From Sclerodactyla briareus (taxonomy: Eukaryota; Echinodermata; Holothuroidea; Dendrochirotida; Sclerodactylidae): a DNA stretch of 64,000 nt. Position numbers and translations under genes: made by a program. The stretch is from assembly GCA_026419785.1 (NCBI GenBank), contig JAODTK010005880.1, positions 1 through 64,000 on the forward strand, read 5' to 3'. Under the pieces are notes generated by a model that was not told the DNA's origin, ran no database searches, and saw nothing but the letters and a program-made list of their open reading frames with translations. Below are positions 12,281-24,689 of this stretch, piece after piece; positions within the stretch are counted from its first letter, which is position 1, and each line of letters starts with the position of its first letter.

Positions 12281-12374
12281 ATAGTAGTAGATAGATAGAT
12301 TAGTAGATAGATAGCTAGATAGATAGAGGTTAGAGTAGATAGATAGATAGATAGATAGATAGGATAGATAGATT
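12281..12374 (+). repeat. GATA microsatellite
   Basis: Imperfect (TAGA)n covering about 94 bases, with interruptions such as TAGTAG, GCTAGAT and GGTTAGAG. Confidence 0.95.
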
Positions 12375-13539
12375 ATGCAGATTGAGATGCCTCAAGTACC
12401 AAATCTCTTTGCAATAGGGAAACTTAAATGATTCTCCAGACATCCACTATTTTTCAGTGAGGATATGTGATAATCATTTACGCAAGTATTGGATTTCGAG
12501 TGACATATCGAGGACAGCGCTTTCATCTAGGGTTCATCATTGTGGTGAATAAGCCAAATATGCTGACTGCATTTTCATGACCATATTAGTAATAGCTTTG
12601 TCAATCGAGTAAGGGAGTGCTATTAAGTGCCGGTATCTGAGAAGTAATCAGAAACATGTTCAACTCACAAACCAGTTTCAGAGTGTAAGGCATTTAAGTA
12701 GTGGGTGTGGGTAGCGTGAATGAGTGCATGGTAGACTAATAGAATACCGGATTTCTTGCCTGTTGCTATGTCAGTTCATCCCTAGTTCGTAATTAAATCC
12801 GATGCCTTCCAATATTGAGGCTTAATTCGATTACCAATGTTACGTGGGAGAAATCAAACAAGTGTCGATATTCCTATTCAAAGAGCTAAAAGTGCACCTC
12901 CAACGGGTGTGCTCTTTATGGATGTTCGGATCAAATAGAACTGGATGAGTTCTTCATTAGAGTCAGTAATCAAATTGGACCAGGCAATGGGTTACCGCGA
13001 TCCAGTGGAAGCAAATCTCGATAGATCTTGACTAAATGGAGCTTAAAATTAAGTGGACAAGCGGATGTCAGCCTAATGCTGCAACTTGTAACACTTGAAG
13101 AGAAAATTTGTCCCCGTGCGAGAACATGGAGAAAAGCAATTGCATTTGTACGAGTAACATCGTATGAACAACGTACAGTTGTGTTACTCTAACCTTTGAT
13201 CACATGAAACGCTGCAGAGATAAATCCTAGAGCCAGCAACGCGGAGGTGGGAAGTGTCAGAATGTCTGCATGTAGTTCAACACCGTTTTTGACCGATACG
13301 GGACCGACTTGTCAATATATCTAGGGGGTTTCCAACACCCCCACCCCGACCCCCCATATTCACGCCCTGAATTTTGTGACAATGACCCACACTTGAATAC
13401 AATTGGCGAGCAACAAACAGTCGCCTAAGCTATGTCACAAACACAAAGTATATCCGAAATAGATGTTCTCAAATTTTCTGATCAGTTGAAAGACCAAAAT
13501 CGCAGAAACAAGTCACGAGGAGCCACATGGATGTAACAC
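12375..13539. other. No gene recognised
   Basis: I see no long frame, repeat pair or motif in this interval beyond a C-rich patch at about 13,320-13,365. Confidence 0.45.
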
Positions 13540-13821
13540 ATGTTCGAGAGTCTCTCTGGTGAATTTGACGAACAGAGAGGTAATGATCTTGTTCCCATTT
13601 TATCGAGTAACCCTGTTCAATTTTTTTGCCATACTCCGTTTGGAAAGATTTCACATAGTGTGTTTGCTCATCAGGGAGATAACTTCCACTTCCCTGAGGA
13701 GGGTATTTATGACAACTGCTCCCAGACTGAACTCCCACCTCGAAAATCGCAGAAGAACTGGGTGGCCAACCCCGCCAGGCGCACGTGCGGGCCAATCCTC
13801 CTCACGTTAACAAGTACCTAG
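13540..13821 (+). pseudogene. Probable C-terminal end of a Gypsy-like pol polyprotein
   Basis: A frame of about 93 codons stays open to a stop at 13,819-13,821, some 11 bases before a purine run and an LTR-like start. Its tail contains ELPPRKSQ and a Gly/Pro-containing basic end, the sort of linker seen after the integrase core in Ty3/Gypsy polyproteins. The core integrase motifs (HHCC, DDE) are not in the window upstream, so the element is 5' truncated. The call rests on position (pol end, polypurine tract, LTR) more than on the protein, and a chance ORF is possible. Confidence 0.4.
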
Positions 13822-13832
13822 TGGTACCCCTT

Positions 13833-13842
13833 AGGGCGGAGA
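13833..13842 (+). promoter_or_regulatory. Polypurine tract
   Basis: AGGGCGGAGA lies directly before TGTGGGAATG. This is the usual arrangement of the plus-strand primer and LTR start in Gypsy-type elements. Confidence 0.45.
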
Positions 13843-14820
13843 TGTGGGAATGCCCTGTACGCGACTTGACTCAGGTTAGTCACAGGTGTAGAGCCCACCG
13901 AACTAACAAAGCATGGAGGAGCTGTTCCTCCTGGTGCAACCTCACTTTAGTTACTCCCCTACTCCAGTATCGGTCCTTTGCCTCTTGTCACTCCTTTCCT
14001 TTCGACGCCCTTCCTCGTCATCGCACTAACAATTACTCTGCTTTTTTCTTTCTCATCGCACCTCGCGTGTCTGAATATGTTGCTCAGGATGTGTTTCGCT
14101 TTAATCCCCAGCTGCTATGGATAGGGGGCCCCACCAAGAAGTCGAGGGACTAAAATCCTGGAGTCGGTGTTCTTTCTGGGGGTATTCTTGAGGACGCATA
14201 TATGGGGCGGATATTTTGTATTGTTAAATGCCCGTTCTACTACCCAATGGTGTTTCGTCCCTAATTCTTCCTGACCACAAACGCATTCTCCGTAGAATAT
14301 GTTTTGTTGGTGATAAACGTTGTAACAATAGCTTACCAATTCCCGAGGTTTCCCCATTATTCGGGTTATTTGTTAAGAATGTGTGAATGCCCATTCCCTT
14401 CTTGAGTTCTTGAAGTCTGTAATGTTGTACGAAAAATCATCTACAGGTAATCGAACAAAAATTACCTCTCGCAGAGATGGTACGATAGGTAATTGAATTT
14501 GTCCTCTGTCCGATGGGTGTAATTTCAGTCCAATAGAGTCAGATGGGTACAACATCAGGTAGCATAAAGAACCATCTTCCGAGGCAGCGCGTAATCAAGT
14601 TGAGAATGAGGCTTGGGCTCAATCCTGCGTGGGGCGGGACATGGCGCTATAAAAGCGGCGCCTATAATACCCCTACCGCTCACGATTAGTGATCAGGTAT
14701 TTGGGCGGACTGATGCTCGCCTTTATCCAAGCGTAGTTTCGCGGACGTTGCCCTACTATTTTTCGCGTGGGAAACAGGAAAGGACCTGACAATTGTCTTT
14801 TGTTCGACTGTAATTAATGA
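13843..14820 (+). mobile_element. LTR-like sequence, single copy
   Basis: It begins TGTGGGAATGCC after a polypurine tract, contains a TATA box about 0.8 kb in, and gives way to LINE sequence by about 14.9 kb. No partner LTR is visible in the window, so the right edge is uncertain. Confidence 0.4.
14648..14654 (+). promoter_or_regulatory. TATA box in LTR-like sequence
   Basis: TATAAAA in the context GGGCGGGACATGGCGCTATAAAAGC, with a GC box just upstream. It would place an RNA start near 14,680 and is a good candidate for the U3/R boundary. Confidence 0.5.
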
Positions 14821-14899
14821 TTAAATCCGAATACCGACAGCTGATCGTGCGAGTGATTAAACGGATCAAGCGGAACACTTTTTTGTACGTCTTCAACAT

Positions 14900-15150
14900 C
14901 GCTGTCTTTCAAAATCATAACTATATTTGGTGTCGCTTTATTTATGTGGTATGAGATTGACAGTCAGACATACACGCCTCAATTAACGTGAGTCCGAATA
15001 TGATAATCCCCGTCTGCATTTTGTATAAACAGCACCTGTTGGAGGGCGATAAATTCATTATGGGTTGTGAATTTCAACAAATTTTGATTTAATTTCCAAA
15101 CCTAGATAAAAAGAATGTGTACGTCAATAAAAATAATTCTGAGATTGCTT
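14900..15150 (+). pseudogene. L1/Tx1 LINE endonuclease fragment
   Basis: This matches, on the opposite strand, about 43,870-44,090 of the LINE at 40-44 kb. Shared runs are TGTCTTTCAAAATC, GACAGTCAGACATACACGC and GAGGGCGATAAATCATTATGG, plus the final CCTAGATAAAAA..GTGTACGTCA. In that LINE the stretch encodes part of the apurinic-like endonuclease domain. The fragment stops about 50 bp before the point where the plus-strand LINE resumes at 19,462, so the two are probably one element split by an insertion. It is frameshifted and non-functional. Confidence 0.75.
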
Positions 15151-15154
15151 GCAG

Positions 15155-15173
15155 AAAAAAAAAAAAAAAAAAA
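15155..15173 (+). repeat. A19 run at the LINE/insert boundary
   Basis: Nineteen consecutive A lie directly at the end of the endonuclease fragment. This could be the tail of a retroposed insert or a target-site homopolymer. Confidence 0.6.
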
Positions 15174-15239
15174 TTGATTATATATTGCATATTATGGCTT
15201 ATTTCGGATATACTGAATTCAAATGGATGGTACATTTTT

Positions 15240-15560
15240 TTTTGGAAGTGTTATGGCGGCCATTTGGAATTTTCAACATGGCCGACATTTCCCAGGGAAA
15301 TGGTCATAACCTTAACAATACAGCACCTACGGACATGCTTTTAGTGGCTAACATTAAGTTGTTAATACAGCGGATCCCATAGTAACACGACCATCAAACA
15401 ACGACCCAGGCAGCCATCTTGGATTTTCAAAATGGCCGCTTTTTTGTTTTTCGTCGGCAAATGAGCCTACGGAACAAACTGATTCACAAGCTTTTGTAGC
15501 TTTCACATTCAATGCAACACATTGACCTTGGTGCTCTGTTTTTTCGTATCGAACCCTGAT
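15240..15560. repeat. ATGGCGGCC/GGCCGCCAT-type dispersed repeat
   Basis: It contains GGCGGCCATTTGGAATTTTC, ATGGCCGAC, GCAGCCATCTTGGATTTTC and AAAATGGCCGC. The motif recurs at 19.1-19.4 kb and 49.1-49.7 kb and is common in marine invertebrate genomes. Confidence 0.55.
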
Positions 15561-15589
15561 CAAACAGGCAAGGGCCTACGGGCTTTGTT

Positions 15590-18500
15590 GAAGTAGTTTT
15601 TGTTCTTAATAATCTCCCCAATCTCGCCCAGCTCCCCCCCCCCCCCCCCCAGCCCCACCCACCCCCCCCCCCCCTGCCACCATCCTTCTGGCCTTCTTCC
15701 CGCTTCTATCCTCTAGGATCGCGCAGTGAAATATTGTGATGAATTTCATTTTCCATTTATATCAATGTCAACATGAACTTCTACGAGAGGCATGTACGCG
15801 CTTGGGTATCGAGCAGAGTATCGGTTCTGCGGGCGGGCAAACCAAGCATAGGAAAGATGATGCACAGTCAAGTTTGAATGGTTTTATTTTTTATCGCTGC
15901 CTGGGCATAATACATTGGGGTCTCCCTTCTACCGGTAGAGCGAAGCCGGTTCAAGATGCATCCATAGTGGTAATTTCCCCCTTCCCGCTTTGATAAGGGC
16001 GGGCGGTTGGAGAAACTGTGGAATCCGTTCCAGTTGGACCAGTCCAACCCCAGACCTCTTGTAGCCTTAGGTCATCCTGGCTGCTGGTCACAGTACATTG
16101 CTTGCTGCAATCCGGAGTGATTGTAATGAGGACCACTATGGACAGATCCTGGTCGATGCAGGAGGATCATAGTTTGCCGCGAGATTTGGTTTCGAGAACA
16201 GTTCGGTAGCGGTTTTGCAGTCTGATCTCTTTTTGGCCTGCGACGACGCTGAGCCAGCCCTTTTTCCATTCATTCAGGCCTTCACATTGTTGACATCCGA
16301 CTAGAAACAATCCCAAAATTCCCCCTGAAAAGGTCTCTGAGAAAGGGATCTCCTTGATGGCCGACTTGATGGACTGGAATGCCCACGGGACAGACTCAAT
16401 GACAGTTTCTCGATGCTCCCGGACAGTACGAACGGACACACGAGCCAGCTGGTCAAACGTTAATCGCGCTACTGAACCCACGGGGGAGATGACGTCACCG
16501 ATGTGCACGAGAAATACTCGCTCATCGGTTTATGGAAAGGACGAATCAGAAAATTCGCAATAAGTAGGAACGAAGAGACGAATGAGTCCGACACTTGCAC
16601 CCGATTGATGTCTGAGAACGCCGAGTGGGAACGGCGGAGGGTCTGATATTGAATGGTCCTTTGAAGTCAGCCATGTTCAGGTCATTTCAAGCGATCAATG
16701 GCTGGTTCTGTTGAAGTTTGGGCGAAGCAAAAAGGGTGGTCAAGTTCTTTCGTTACATGGAGGCCCAGCAAGGGTGCAGACCCGGATATGGCACCTTTGT
16801 CAGCTGCGGACATCCTTCACCAGGGCATACGGAATATAAGGCAAGGCCCCGGCAGTACCTTTGATGAGGGGGGGGGGAGGAGTAACGCACACGACGGCCA
16901 CTTGCAAATTGCATACCCCTCGTTTTCAAGCTAAAATCCCTGTGCTGGTGCGAAGTCATGTTCTCGCTGCGATGGCTTGTCTAACGCTCGCGGGCATCAG
17001 CACCACTGGAATAGAAGAACTCAGGAGCTCGGTAGACCGCGTTAAGGGTAAGCCTAGACTGGTCCAACTTCGGAGGGGCAGGCGGTCGTACTCGATGATA
17101 CGGCGAAAACTGTAGCTTCACCAGATCGATGTCCTGATCGGGCCTCATTTTCGTCACATCCTTGTCGGTGAGCTTGTTCAAGCGGCACTCGGAGTCGTTT
17201 CATAGGTCCACAAGACTCCTCGCATTCGGCGGAAGGGGTCGCAGGAAGAACACCCCCCCCCCCCCCAAGGAGGCGGTTGCCGGCAAAATCCTCAGAGTCC
17301 GTACTGGTGTTACGTCTTCTCTGGGTGGGGTCCGCTGGGTTAGCCCAGCACTCTACGGGTTAAAGTACTGTTCGAATTACCCGGTTGGTCGCGGAGCTTT
17401 GACAATGCACCTCCTATCAATCGTATGTGCCTTCCCCGACCCCCGATGGACCGACCCGGAGACTGCGAATCGGGAAGAGTGAACCCGGGCCATACTCCAG
17501 GTCGCGCCAGGAGTCCTGAAGGTGAATGGTGGCGCGGGCGCTCGCAACGGACCTTGTTGGCCGACAGCTGAAGTCGCGTCGGACCCCAAATCCTAGCTCA
17601 CCCAGTCCGACCTAGGACTGCCCAGCGCGGGAGACGGGAGGAGCCTGTGGTGGTTGAGTCAAACAGCTAGCTCGAACGTCTGCGTGAGCATCGCCGCGAG
17701 ACCTCTAATGATGTGGCGGAAATTGCGAGGCTTCTGGCTTGCGGATTAGCTCCTGGAACCGCCCTTGGCAGACGATATGGAGCGGAGCGGACAATTCCTC
17801 ACGAGTCTGGACAGAATCTCGGTACGTTATGCTGAGTTTCCCCTGGTCACGGATCGCCGTAATCTGGTAAGCTGTTCCGGTATCCGGACTTTGGGGGTTC
17901 GGCCAACGGCCGATATTGCTGCACCCCATGCGGGGACACCGCGGCCGGTTGCGACTCCCCCGGCAGGAATGCAGCAGGGACCGCCCAAGGATCTGAAAGC
18001 CGATAGTCTGCAGTCTGATTGTCCGATCGCGAACGGTGACTCTCGGACGTAGGTGATTGCGCGGCTTTCAAGTCCCCTATTCCGAGCGTCCTTCCGGAGG
18101 TAGTATCTCCACTGGAGCTGGCACCTGAAGTTTGACGAGATGGAATGACTCCGAGATCCCGCCGCTCGTTCCCTACCCAGCCCCCGTTACCAGCGACTGT
18201 TGGGCTAAAGCCAACTCGTTGGGTTTCATGACCGCCGGGTCCGAAAGTGCGGCCCGGAGGTAGGGATTTGGGTAATTCGTCCTACGAGCTCTCCCTGCGC
18301 GGCCGCCGACAAACGGGCTAGACCCGACCTGGACCAAGTCCTCGGGCTCACCGAGCGCTGAGGCCGTCGCCCTACTCTGCGGCAGGCGCACTCAGGAACA
18401 CCCGTCTATGCCCGAGCAGACCCGTTGGCGACGACTCGGTTGACCCCCTAGGTTATTGGAACATTTCTGCCTCCCCATGGCTGGAATCTGCTCGTCGAGC

Positions 18501-18900
18501 CCGAACACCCGTCCAGCAACAATCCTGGTTCCCCCCAACCCCCAAAGCTCAGAAAGCTCAGAAAAACGGGAAGGAGAGGGGCCTTCCGGTCTATCCCTAA
18601 GGGAGAAACGAGCCCAAAAGGGAATAGCACCCTCAAAAGGGCGAGGCTTGTGTACTATAACTGAAACGAGAGGCAAAAGGCCTGAAGCCAAGGGCCTAAG
18701 AGTACTTCGTACTGCCAACGCAAAGATCCCGTACTCACAGTGTGGTAGGGAAGGTCTGGCTAGGTATGTTAACCATGTTGGAGCCTAGTCCATGTGAAAG
18801 CCAAAAAGCACGGCCTGCGGGGCCATCCCTGGAAAGAAAGCGTTTTCGAAGGACTTCTCCGAGAAAAACGTGATAGTCATAGTCGAGAGTAAGGATCACG
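15590..18900. other. GC-rich block of unknown origin inside the LINE
   Basis: After a C-run-rich spacer (15,630-15,675), base composition shifts from AT-rich to clearly GC-rich until about 18,900. Many short frames are open on both strands. On the minus strand, 17,181-16,981 and 16,508-16,167 are open (66 and 113 codons); the second has a hydrophobic GGILGLFLVG stretch. On the plus strand, 17,640-17,780 reads as a charged helical segment and 18,500-18,660 as a Lys/Arg-rich one. I recognise no reverse transcriptase, integrase, transposase or helicase motif on either strand, nor LTRs or TIRs. It may be a decayed mobile element or captured DNA. Confidence 0.45.
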
Positions 18901-19124
18901 CCAAAATCTTCTAGAAATTAGGAGGAAATGTTAAAAATGGAGGGACTCTCAGATCAAATCCCGACGTCAGATCTTGGAGCAGAGTATTACTCTTGGCAGC
19001 GTAAATATAACTGAACTTCTGATTAATCCTCAAAATAAGATCAAATACCATGTCCAAGGTAAGCAATAACTGAAGAACAGTCCCCATAGTTTGTGAGTTC
19101 ACGATGATTAGCTAACTTTTCCGT

Positions 19125-19420
19125 CGGAAACGGCGGCCATTTTCAAATTCAAGATGGTCGCCATGTAGTAGGTGATGGTTGATATTATGTTAGATCTCCA
19201 ACGTAACAACAACAATCATGTTAGTCCCCCCCCCCACTAATACCAGTCTGAAAGTACTATGAAACGGGAGAGTTAGGATCACCTTCCAGTAGGAGATGGC
19301 GAGACACATATTGCAAAGGTTCCAAAATGGCCGCCAAAACCATGTAGGAAAAATTGAACCCTCGATTTTTGGAATTTCAGCGTTTCGAAATAGCCGAAAA
19401 TGCTATAAAATCAATTTAGA
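19125..19420. repeat. ATGGCCGCC-type dispersed repeat, second patch
   Basis: It carries GGCGGCCATTTTCAAATTC, AAGATGGTCGCCATG and AAAATGGCCGCCAAAA. A C9 run lies at about 19,227. This patch closes the interruption just before the LINE resumes. Confidence 0.5.
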
Positions 19421-19461
19421 CAAGCCAATCCTCGAAAATGAACACAAGCCACCCCCCTACT

Positions 19462-22330
19462 ATATGGCGTGAAAGGCATCCATTATCTAAACAATAACAT
19501 GGAAATCGGAAATTAATAAGGATGTTTATTGTCGTTGGATTTTTCTCATCACAAAGCCTCCCATTACAAAAGGGTCACAGAAAAAGTTGGTCACGGGTTT
19601 TTGTCTGATCACTCCTTGATTTATTATATTACTATAACAACAGGGGGTTGTGAACGGGACCTGGCTCTTGGAAAATTTAATAATTCATTGTCAGAATGAG
19701 GATTATGTTAATCAAGAAAAGGTGTTCAGTATAGCGTATGGTCGTTTGATAAATGATCACTCACTAATCCAGCTCATGAGTGAGGAGTTTGTGAAACATA
19801 ACACTCGTAAAATTAGCATCCAGTTTAGCCAACGGGAAAAATATGATCACATTATTGGCAGTTGGAACACATTATCTACAGAGTAGTTATGACAACAAAT
19901 AGTTTTACTTGAAGAAGCGAAAACGAACTCCTTTTGATTTTAGCAATTTAAAATTAAAAGGGATACCAACTTCGAAATCTCAGCTAGATACGTTTGAATG
20001 GGGAGAGAACAGTAACTATTTTATGAATTTAGTAAGGAGACATTAATTAAGGAGACAATCATTAGATATGTTAAGACCGATGGTAATTCGGTTCTTTGCC
20101 CCTCAACTCGAGGATATTGAATGAGCTTTATTAATTTTTTTTTATAGCAGCCTAATTCTTACACAAAAGAATTGTGAGCCTTCACAACTTTCAGATTTTA
20201 ATTATAATTACATGTTTTTATCCGAAATGAAGCCAATACGTGTAATGGCAATCTGACTTTGTCAGAATCCGCAATTGCTTTGGAAAGTCAAGAATTGTAT
20301 AAATCTCCGGGAACCGATGGGCTCACCACCACTATCCCTCCAAAGCAATCATTTTAACGGGCTAATTGTCCTTTGGTAGTGGTGAAATCTTTTGAATATG
20401 GCCTGTAAATTGTCATGTACTGCCAAAAATTATTAGCCACAATCTAACAGGTCCTTAAGAAATAATTTATAGGTGAAAAGTGAGATTACACACTGACATT
20501 TGATCAATTATGTCATGAAGAAAGAATTCCCGGGATCATGGTATTAGTGGATTTCGAAAAAGCGTTTGACACTCTAGAGTGAAATTTTCTTCATCACTTT
20601 GTTTAAATAAATTGGGATTCGGTACATGATTTATTAACTGGGATCATACATGTGAATCGAACAGTTCTGCCTGCGTATTAACAATGGATTTCTCTCGTAT
20701 TTCATTTAGAGAGAGGTGTAAAGACAGGAATGCCTTAGCCTATACTTGTTTATAATTGAAGTTGAAATTCTAGCTCAGGAAATTAATTCACGCGAAATTA
20801 TCGGGGCTCCACGTGTTTTGAATACTGAAATAAAAATATGACAACAGTATGCAATGACAACATGCCTTTATGTTAATGACAACCCGCAGTCATTATACAG
20901 TGACTATTATTAGGCCTACTGAAAAGTTTTCACAGCGCATCTGGTTTAAAGTTAACTAGAAAAAAAAATTTTTTTTTCCGCTTGGCCTTTTTGCTAATTC
21001 CAAACCAGTTACTGTATTATGGGTATTACCTCTCACTTGCAATAGGAAGGATCTTTCTCATTTGAACTTCCCGCCAAGTTATCTCGTCTTAATAAACTTT
21101 AAATTCATGGTCGTACAGAGACATTACGCCAATCAGCTGGAATTTCGTGTCAAAACTTTCAGCAATATCCAAAAAGTTTAACACTCTGTTCCAGATTCTT
21201 TTTCCAAATCCTCAAATGGTTTATTTTTCTGAACTCCAATCTCTTCTGTAATAATCTCATTGGGAACAGTAGCCTGATGATATAAAAGCGTCCAACAATG
21301 ATAAATCCCATCCGTCTGGTGGTTTGAAGGAATGCATATGTATGCTTTAATAATGATAGCTTGAAGATTACTTGGATTTAAGAATATTTGAGTGTATAAA
21401 TATACTGTTTGGAAACCTTTAGGGACCTATCACACTACGGGACGTTGGTAAGCACTTACTTTAAGTGCAATTATACTCTTGCTGACATTCCAAAGTTCAA
21501 GATGAAATTTATTTACGATCTCTGTAAAGCATGGTCTAATTTCACGTATCGTGAACCTAATGGCGGATGTTGGGAATGAAAATTGTGGAATAATTCGTAC
21601 ATCAAATTGACGGGAGCCTGTCCGGTTATAGCTTCTTATTCAAAAGATATCAACTACGTGATCATTTCTTCACATCACGCAACTGCAATTTTGATAAGAA
21701 TAAGTGGACGACAAATATTTTTTCCCATGTTTGGTATTTCCTTAATAGACTCAAACGCATTACTTTCAATTCCGTTTCTTCTAACATCGAATTTCATTCG
21801 GCCCATAGACGCTTATACATTACGAATATTGCTGATAATTCCTCGTGCTCTCTATGTAAAATTCAAGAGAAACATTGGCCATTCATAATTTGGCATGAAA
21901 CACTATGTGTCCCCCTTTTTTTAGAATAGCATGAAACAAAGTACATTGGGGAATGTTCATGTTTAGTAGAGAAGACATCTTCTTTGGTTATAAAAAGTTT
22001 GAGAAACATTTATACACTATTTGATTTACCATTGAAATTTTATATATTTTTCAGTGGAGGCAGGATAATAAGATTCCAAATATTATTGATTTTGATCAAT
22101 TAAAAAAAAATTTAGGTTTCACTCGAAGTCGAGAATGTATATCTAAGAAAGGAAAAAATTAGAGTTACTTTGCCTCTACTAAGCTGTATGATACATTATT
22201 GCACACAGGAGGTTCATCTTTTGATGTTTCTGTTCTTAAAAGCATCAATTCTGTGAGGGTATAAGTTACTACTTAATTATATTAATTATTGCAAAGAAAA
22301 AAAGAACTAAAGCAAGGATGAAAAAAAAAA
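19462..22330 (+). mobile_element. L1/Tx1-clade LINE, broken ORF2 (plus copy)
   Basis: This is the reverse transcriptase portion of an L1/Tx1-type ORF2. In order: the endonuclease C-terminal edge and linker (19,462-19,900); KSPGTDGL at 20,301-20,324; VDFEKAFDTLE at 20,547-20,579 (first catalytic Asp); and the catalytic box at 20,845-20,859, where QYA is followed by a frameshift in the Asp-Asp codons. A C-terminal Cys-containing domain runs at 21,580-21,900. The 3' end AGCAAGGATG is followed by a ten-base A tail at 22,321-22,330. It aligns throughout with the minus-strand copy at 40-44 kb. Many frameshifts and stops make it inactive. Confidence 0.9.
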
Positions 22331-24287
22331 TTCGGGGACTCCGCTTGCATTGCCATGCGACTTTCTCGATGTCAGGAGTAAGGAACATAAGTTACAGGAT
22401 CAACAATTTATGTGTCATCGGTTGAGAAAATTTGTCCAAACTACGGACCTGCTCTACGAGATCATCTACAACATGTAGTTATAAGCTAGGGCTTTGATAC
22501 GTGTTCACACGTCGGGTACGACCCGATGCTGTACGACGACCGTAACAGCCAAAATATAAATGACCCAACAAGGTATACGGAGAACTCCAAAAATGTATTT
22601 TAGTTTAATGGTAACGCAGAGACCGCTGTTAGTTTAGATCGACTAAAAGTCGCATACTTTGATGACAATTTTAATTTCGATGAGTTAGCGACAACACTTT
22701 TCCGGCAAAGCCAGCCAGAATCAAATCATCGAAACGGGCTACCACACAAGAGCTGAATGCTACTCTAGAACGACAACTCCCAATCGGGTCGACACGTGCA
22801 CTGGCCCAAACGTTTTTACAAGTTGTGAAATTTATTGACTGATTACTACTTACACTTTTATATCGATTGCTTCATATCCTCCATCACTCTAGGGGGGACC
22901 TAGTGTAGTCATCAGCCCCTAAAATAATAATATGCTATTCCATACCCACTTGCTAATCGACTGGTCCTATTGTTTAACTGATCCTGCGTGAACTCCCACC
23001 ATCTCGCCTATAGACACTGCAACTAGCATCTCATCTTGTAACGGACTTGATCACTCCTACGGCTGAACGCCCTTACAACGTTACAATGCAGGTCTCGCCA
23101 ACCTCCGCAAACGAAGATAACTATTAACCGGGGGGGGGGGGGGTCACGGTATTTATTTAGTCCTACCGTTTAACCTCCCTTCAAATTCGTCGTGAAATAT
23201 CTCTCTTTATATCATTCTAAGAGGATGCGAAAGTCTAACCCGAATTATATCAACGTGGCCTTTATAACTTTATACAGGGCAGAATCAGCCAATGTTACCA
23301 ATTTGACATTTCCACACAATTACTAAGCAGCGTGTTCGATAATTTAGCAAGCCCCTAAATAACTTTGTTGGAGGATACTTTATTGTTGGGAAGTAGCTGT
23401 TCTCGGAGAGAGGAAGGGCATACGGTGCTAGACTGAGGCAGTTTCAATAAAAGCCATCTTTTTTATGCACACGTGGACACCATCGCCAGTGGGGACAGCG
23501 CTATCTTTGAATTCTTATTGTGAGAGCCAGTCCTACAAAGTACAAACCATGATTGCTGCCAAGAGTGCATCTCTCTTCCCCCCAGTGTCCTCGCGCCGGT
23601 AAGGAACATTCGCTTATCATTATGCTGGTCTGTCTGGAAAACAATTATTACCACATACCAACCCATAGCACAACGCAGCGGGAAACAAAATAGGCATGTA
23701 CAGATGCAAACAACTAAGACTCTCACGAAACTATTCTGGCGAGAAACGTGAATTCACATGACAATAGGCCTACCGGCAAAAACCAGATTTTTCAGGAATT
23801 TACCCGTGTTTCAAATATAACGTTAATATTAGCAGATTAGCGATATAAGGAAAAAATACAAATTATTATTTATCATTATTAATATTATTATTAATAAAAT
23901 CGATTTCAATATTCAGAGAAGCAAAGTTGCGAACATTATCCTAAACTTTATTTTAATATTTGGTGAGCTGAGCTAGGCATTGTTTTGGTTTTTTTCGTTT
24001 CAGTGAACTAAGGGTGGAGTGGTATCCATGCTGTTTTATTTCAGAGTAGCATACATATCATAAAATGTTTTTTCCTAAATGAAAGTGATGAGTTTTTAGA
24101 TGTATCACTTCAATTTGCTCGATCCGGGTATACTCATATACGTATAAATTATGAAGCTTATAGTTCGGTCATATAACTTGAGCCCTCAGGCAACACCCTG
24201 TTAAAATGTGATAACGCTTAAAATGGTGATCACGAGGAAAACGGGTCGCGATAATCAATTGATTGTCGATATCTATGCCTGGAACCA
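22331..24287. other. No gene recognised
   Basis: A G15 run is at about 23,131-23,145 and an ATT-rich patch at 23,862-23,900. No convincing frame or repeat pair was found. Confidence 0.45.
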
Positions 24288-24440
24288 CACTCTAAAAACA
24301 TGTTGGAGCAAATACACCTAGCAATGTGTTGTTAACCAGCCTAAGGTAAACTTTTACTCAAAATGAGTAAAATATTACCCACTCTGGAGTAAAAGCCAAT
24401 TGCCCAGTGTTATTCTGTACCCACATTTTTTTGGAGTGCA
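24288..24440. repeat. Palindromic MITE-like element, TTACCC type, copy 1
   Basis: The left CACTCTAAAAA is mirrored by TTTTTTGGAGTG at the right end. The interior has GAGTAAAATATTACCCACTCTGGAGTAAAA. A related copy is at 36,640-36,768. Confidence 0.6.
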
Positions 24441-24689
24441 TGCCCCACCATGACGTGCAAATCAGGCCCAAATAAATACTCAATATAGTATAGTATACAG
24501 TTAAATATTGGAATAGTAATGTTAGACTCTCATTTACTTGCTAAACAAAGACTCAACCAACCATTCTCCACGGAATGAGGTCGGGTACATGTTTGTTCAG
24601 GTTTGCTACATTGGTCTGCTGTTTGGGAACCCAGCTGATACCACTGGTTCCGCAAGGTATTTTCATGATTAGTTGATGTGTATTATACA

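Noticed and set aside
12281-12374. Possible CRISPR-like array
   Set aside because: It is a plain GATA microsatellite without spacers. No repeat-spacer structure exists anywhere in the window.
15900-15965. tRNA B-box-like GGTTCAAGATGC
   Set aside because: No cloverleaf can be drawn and no matching A box lies upstream.
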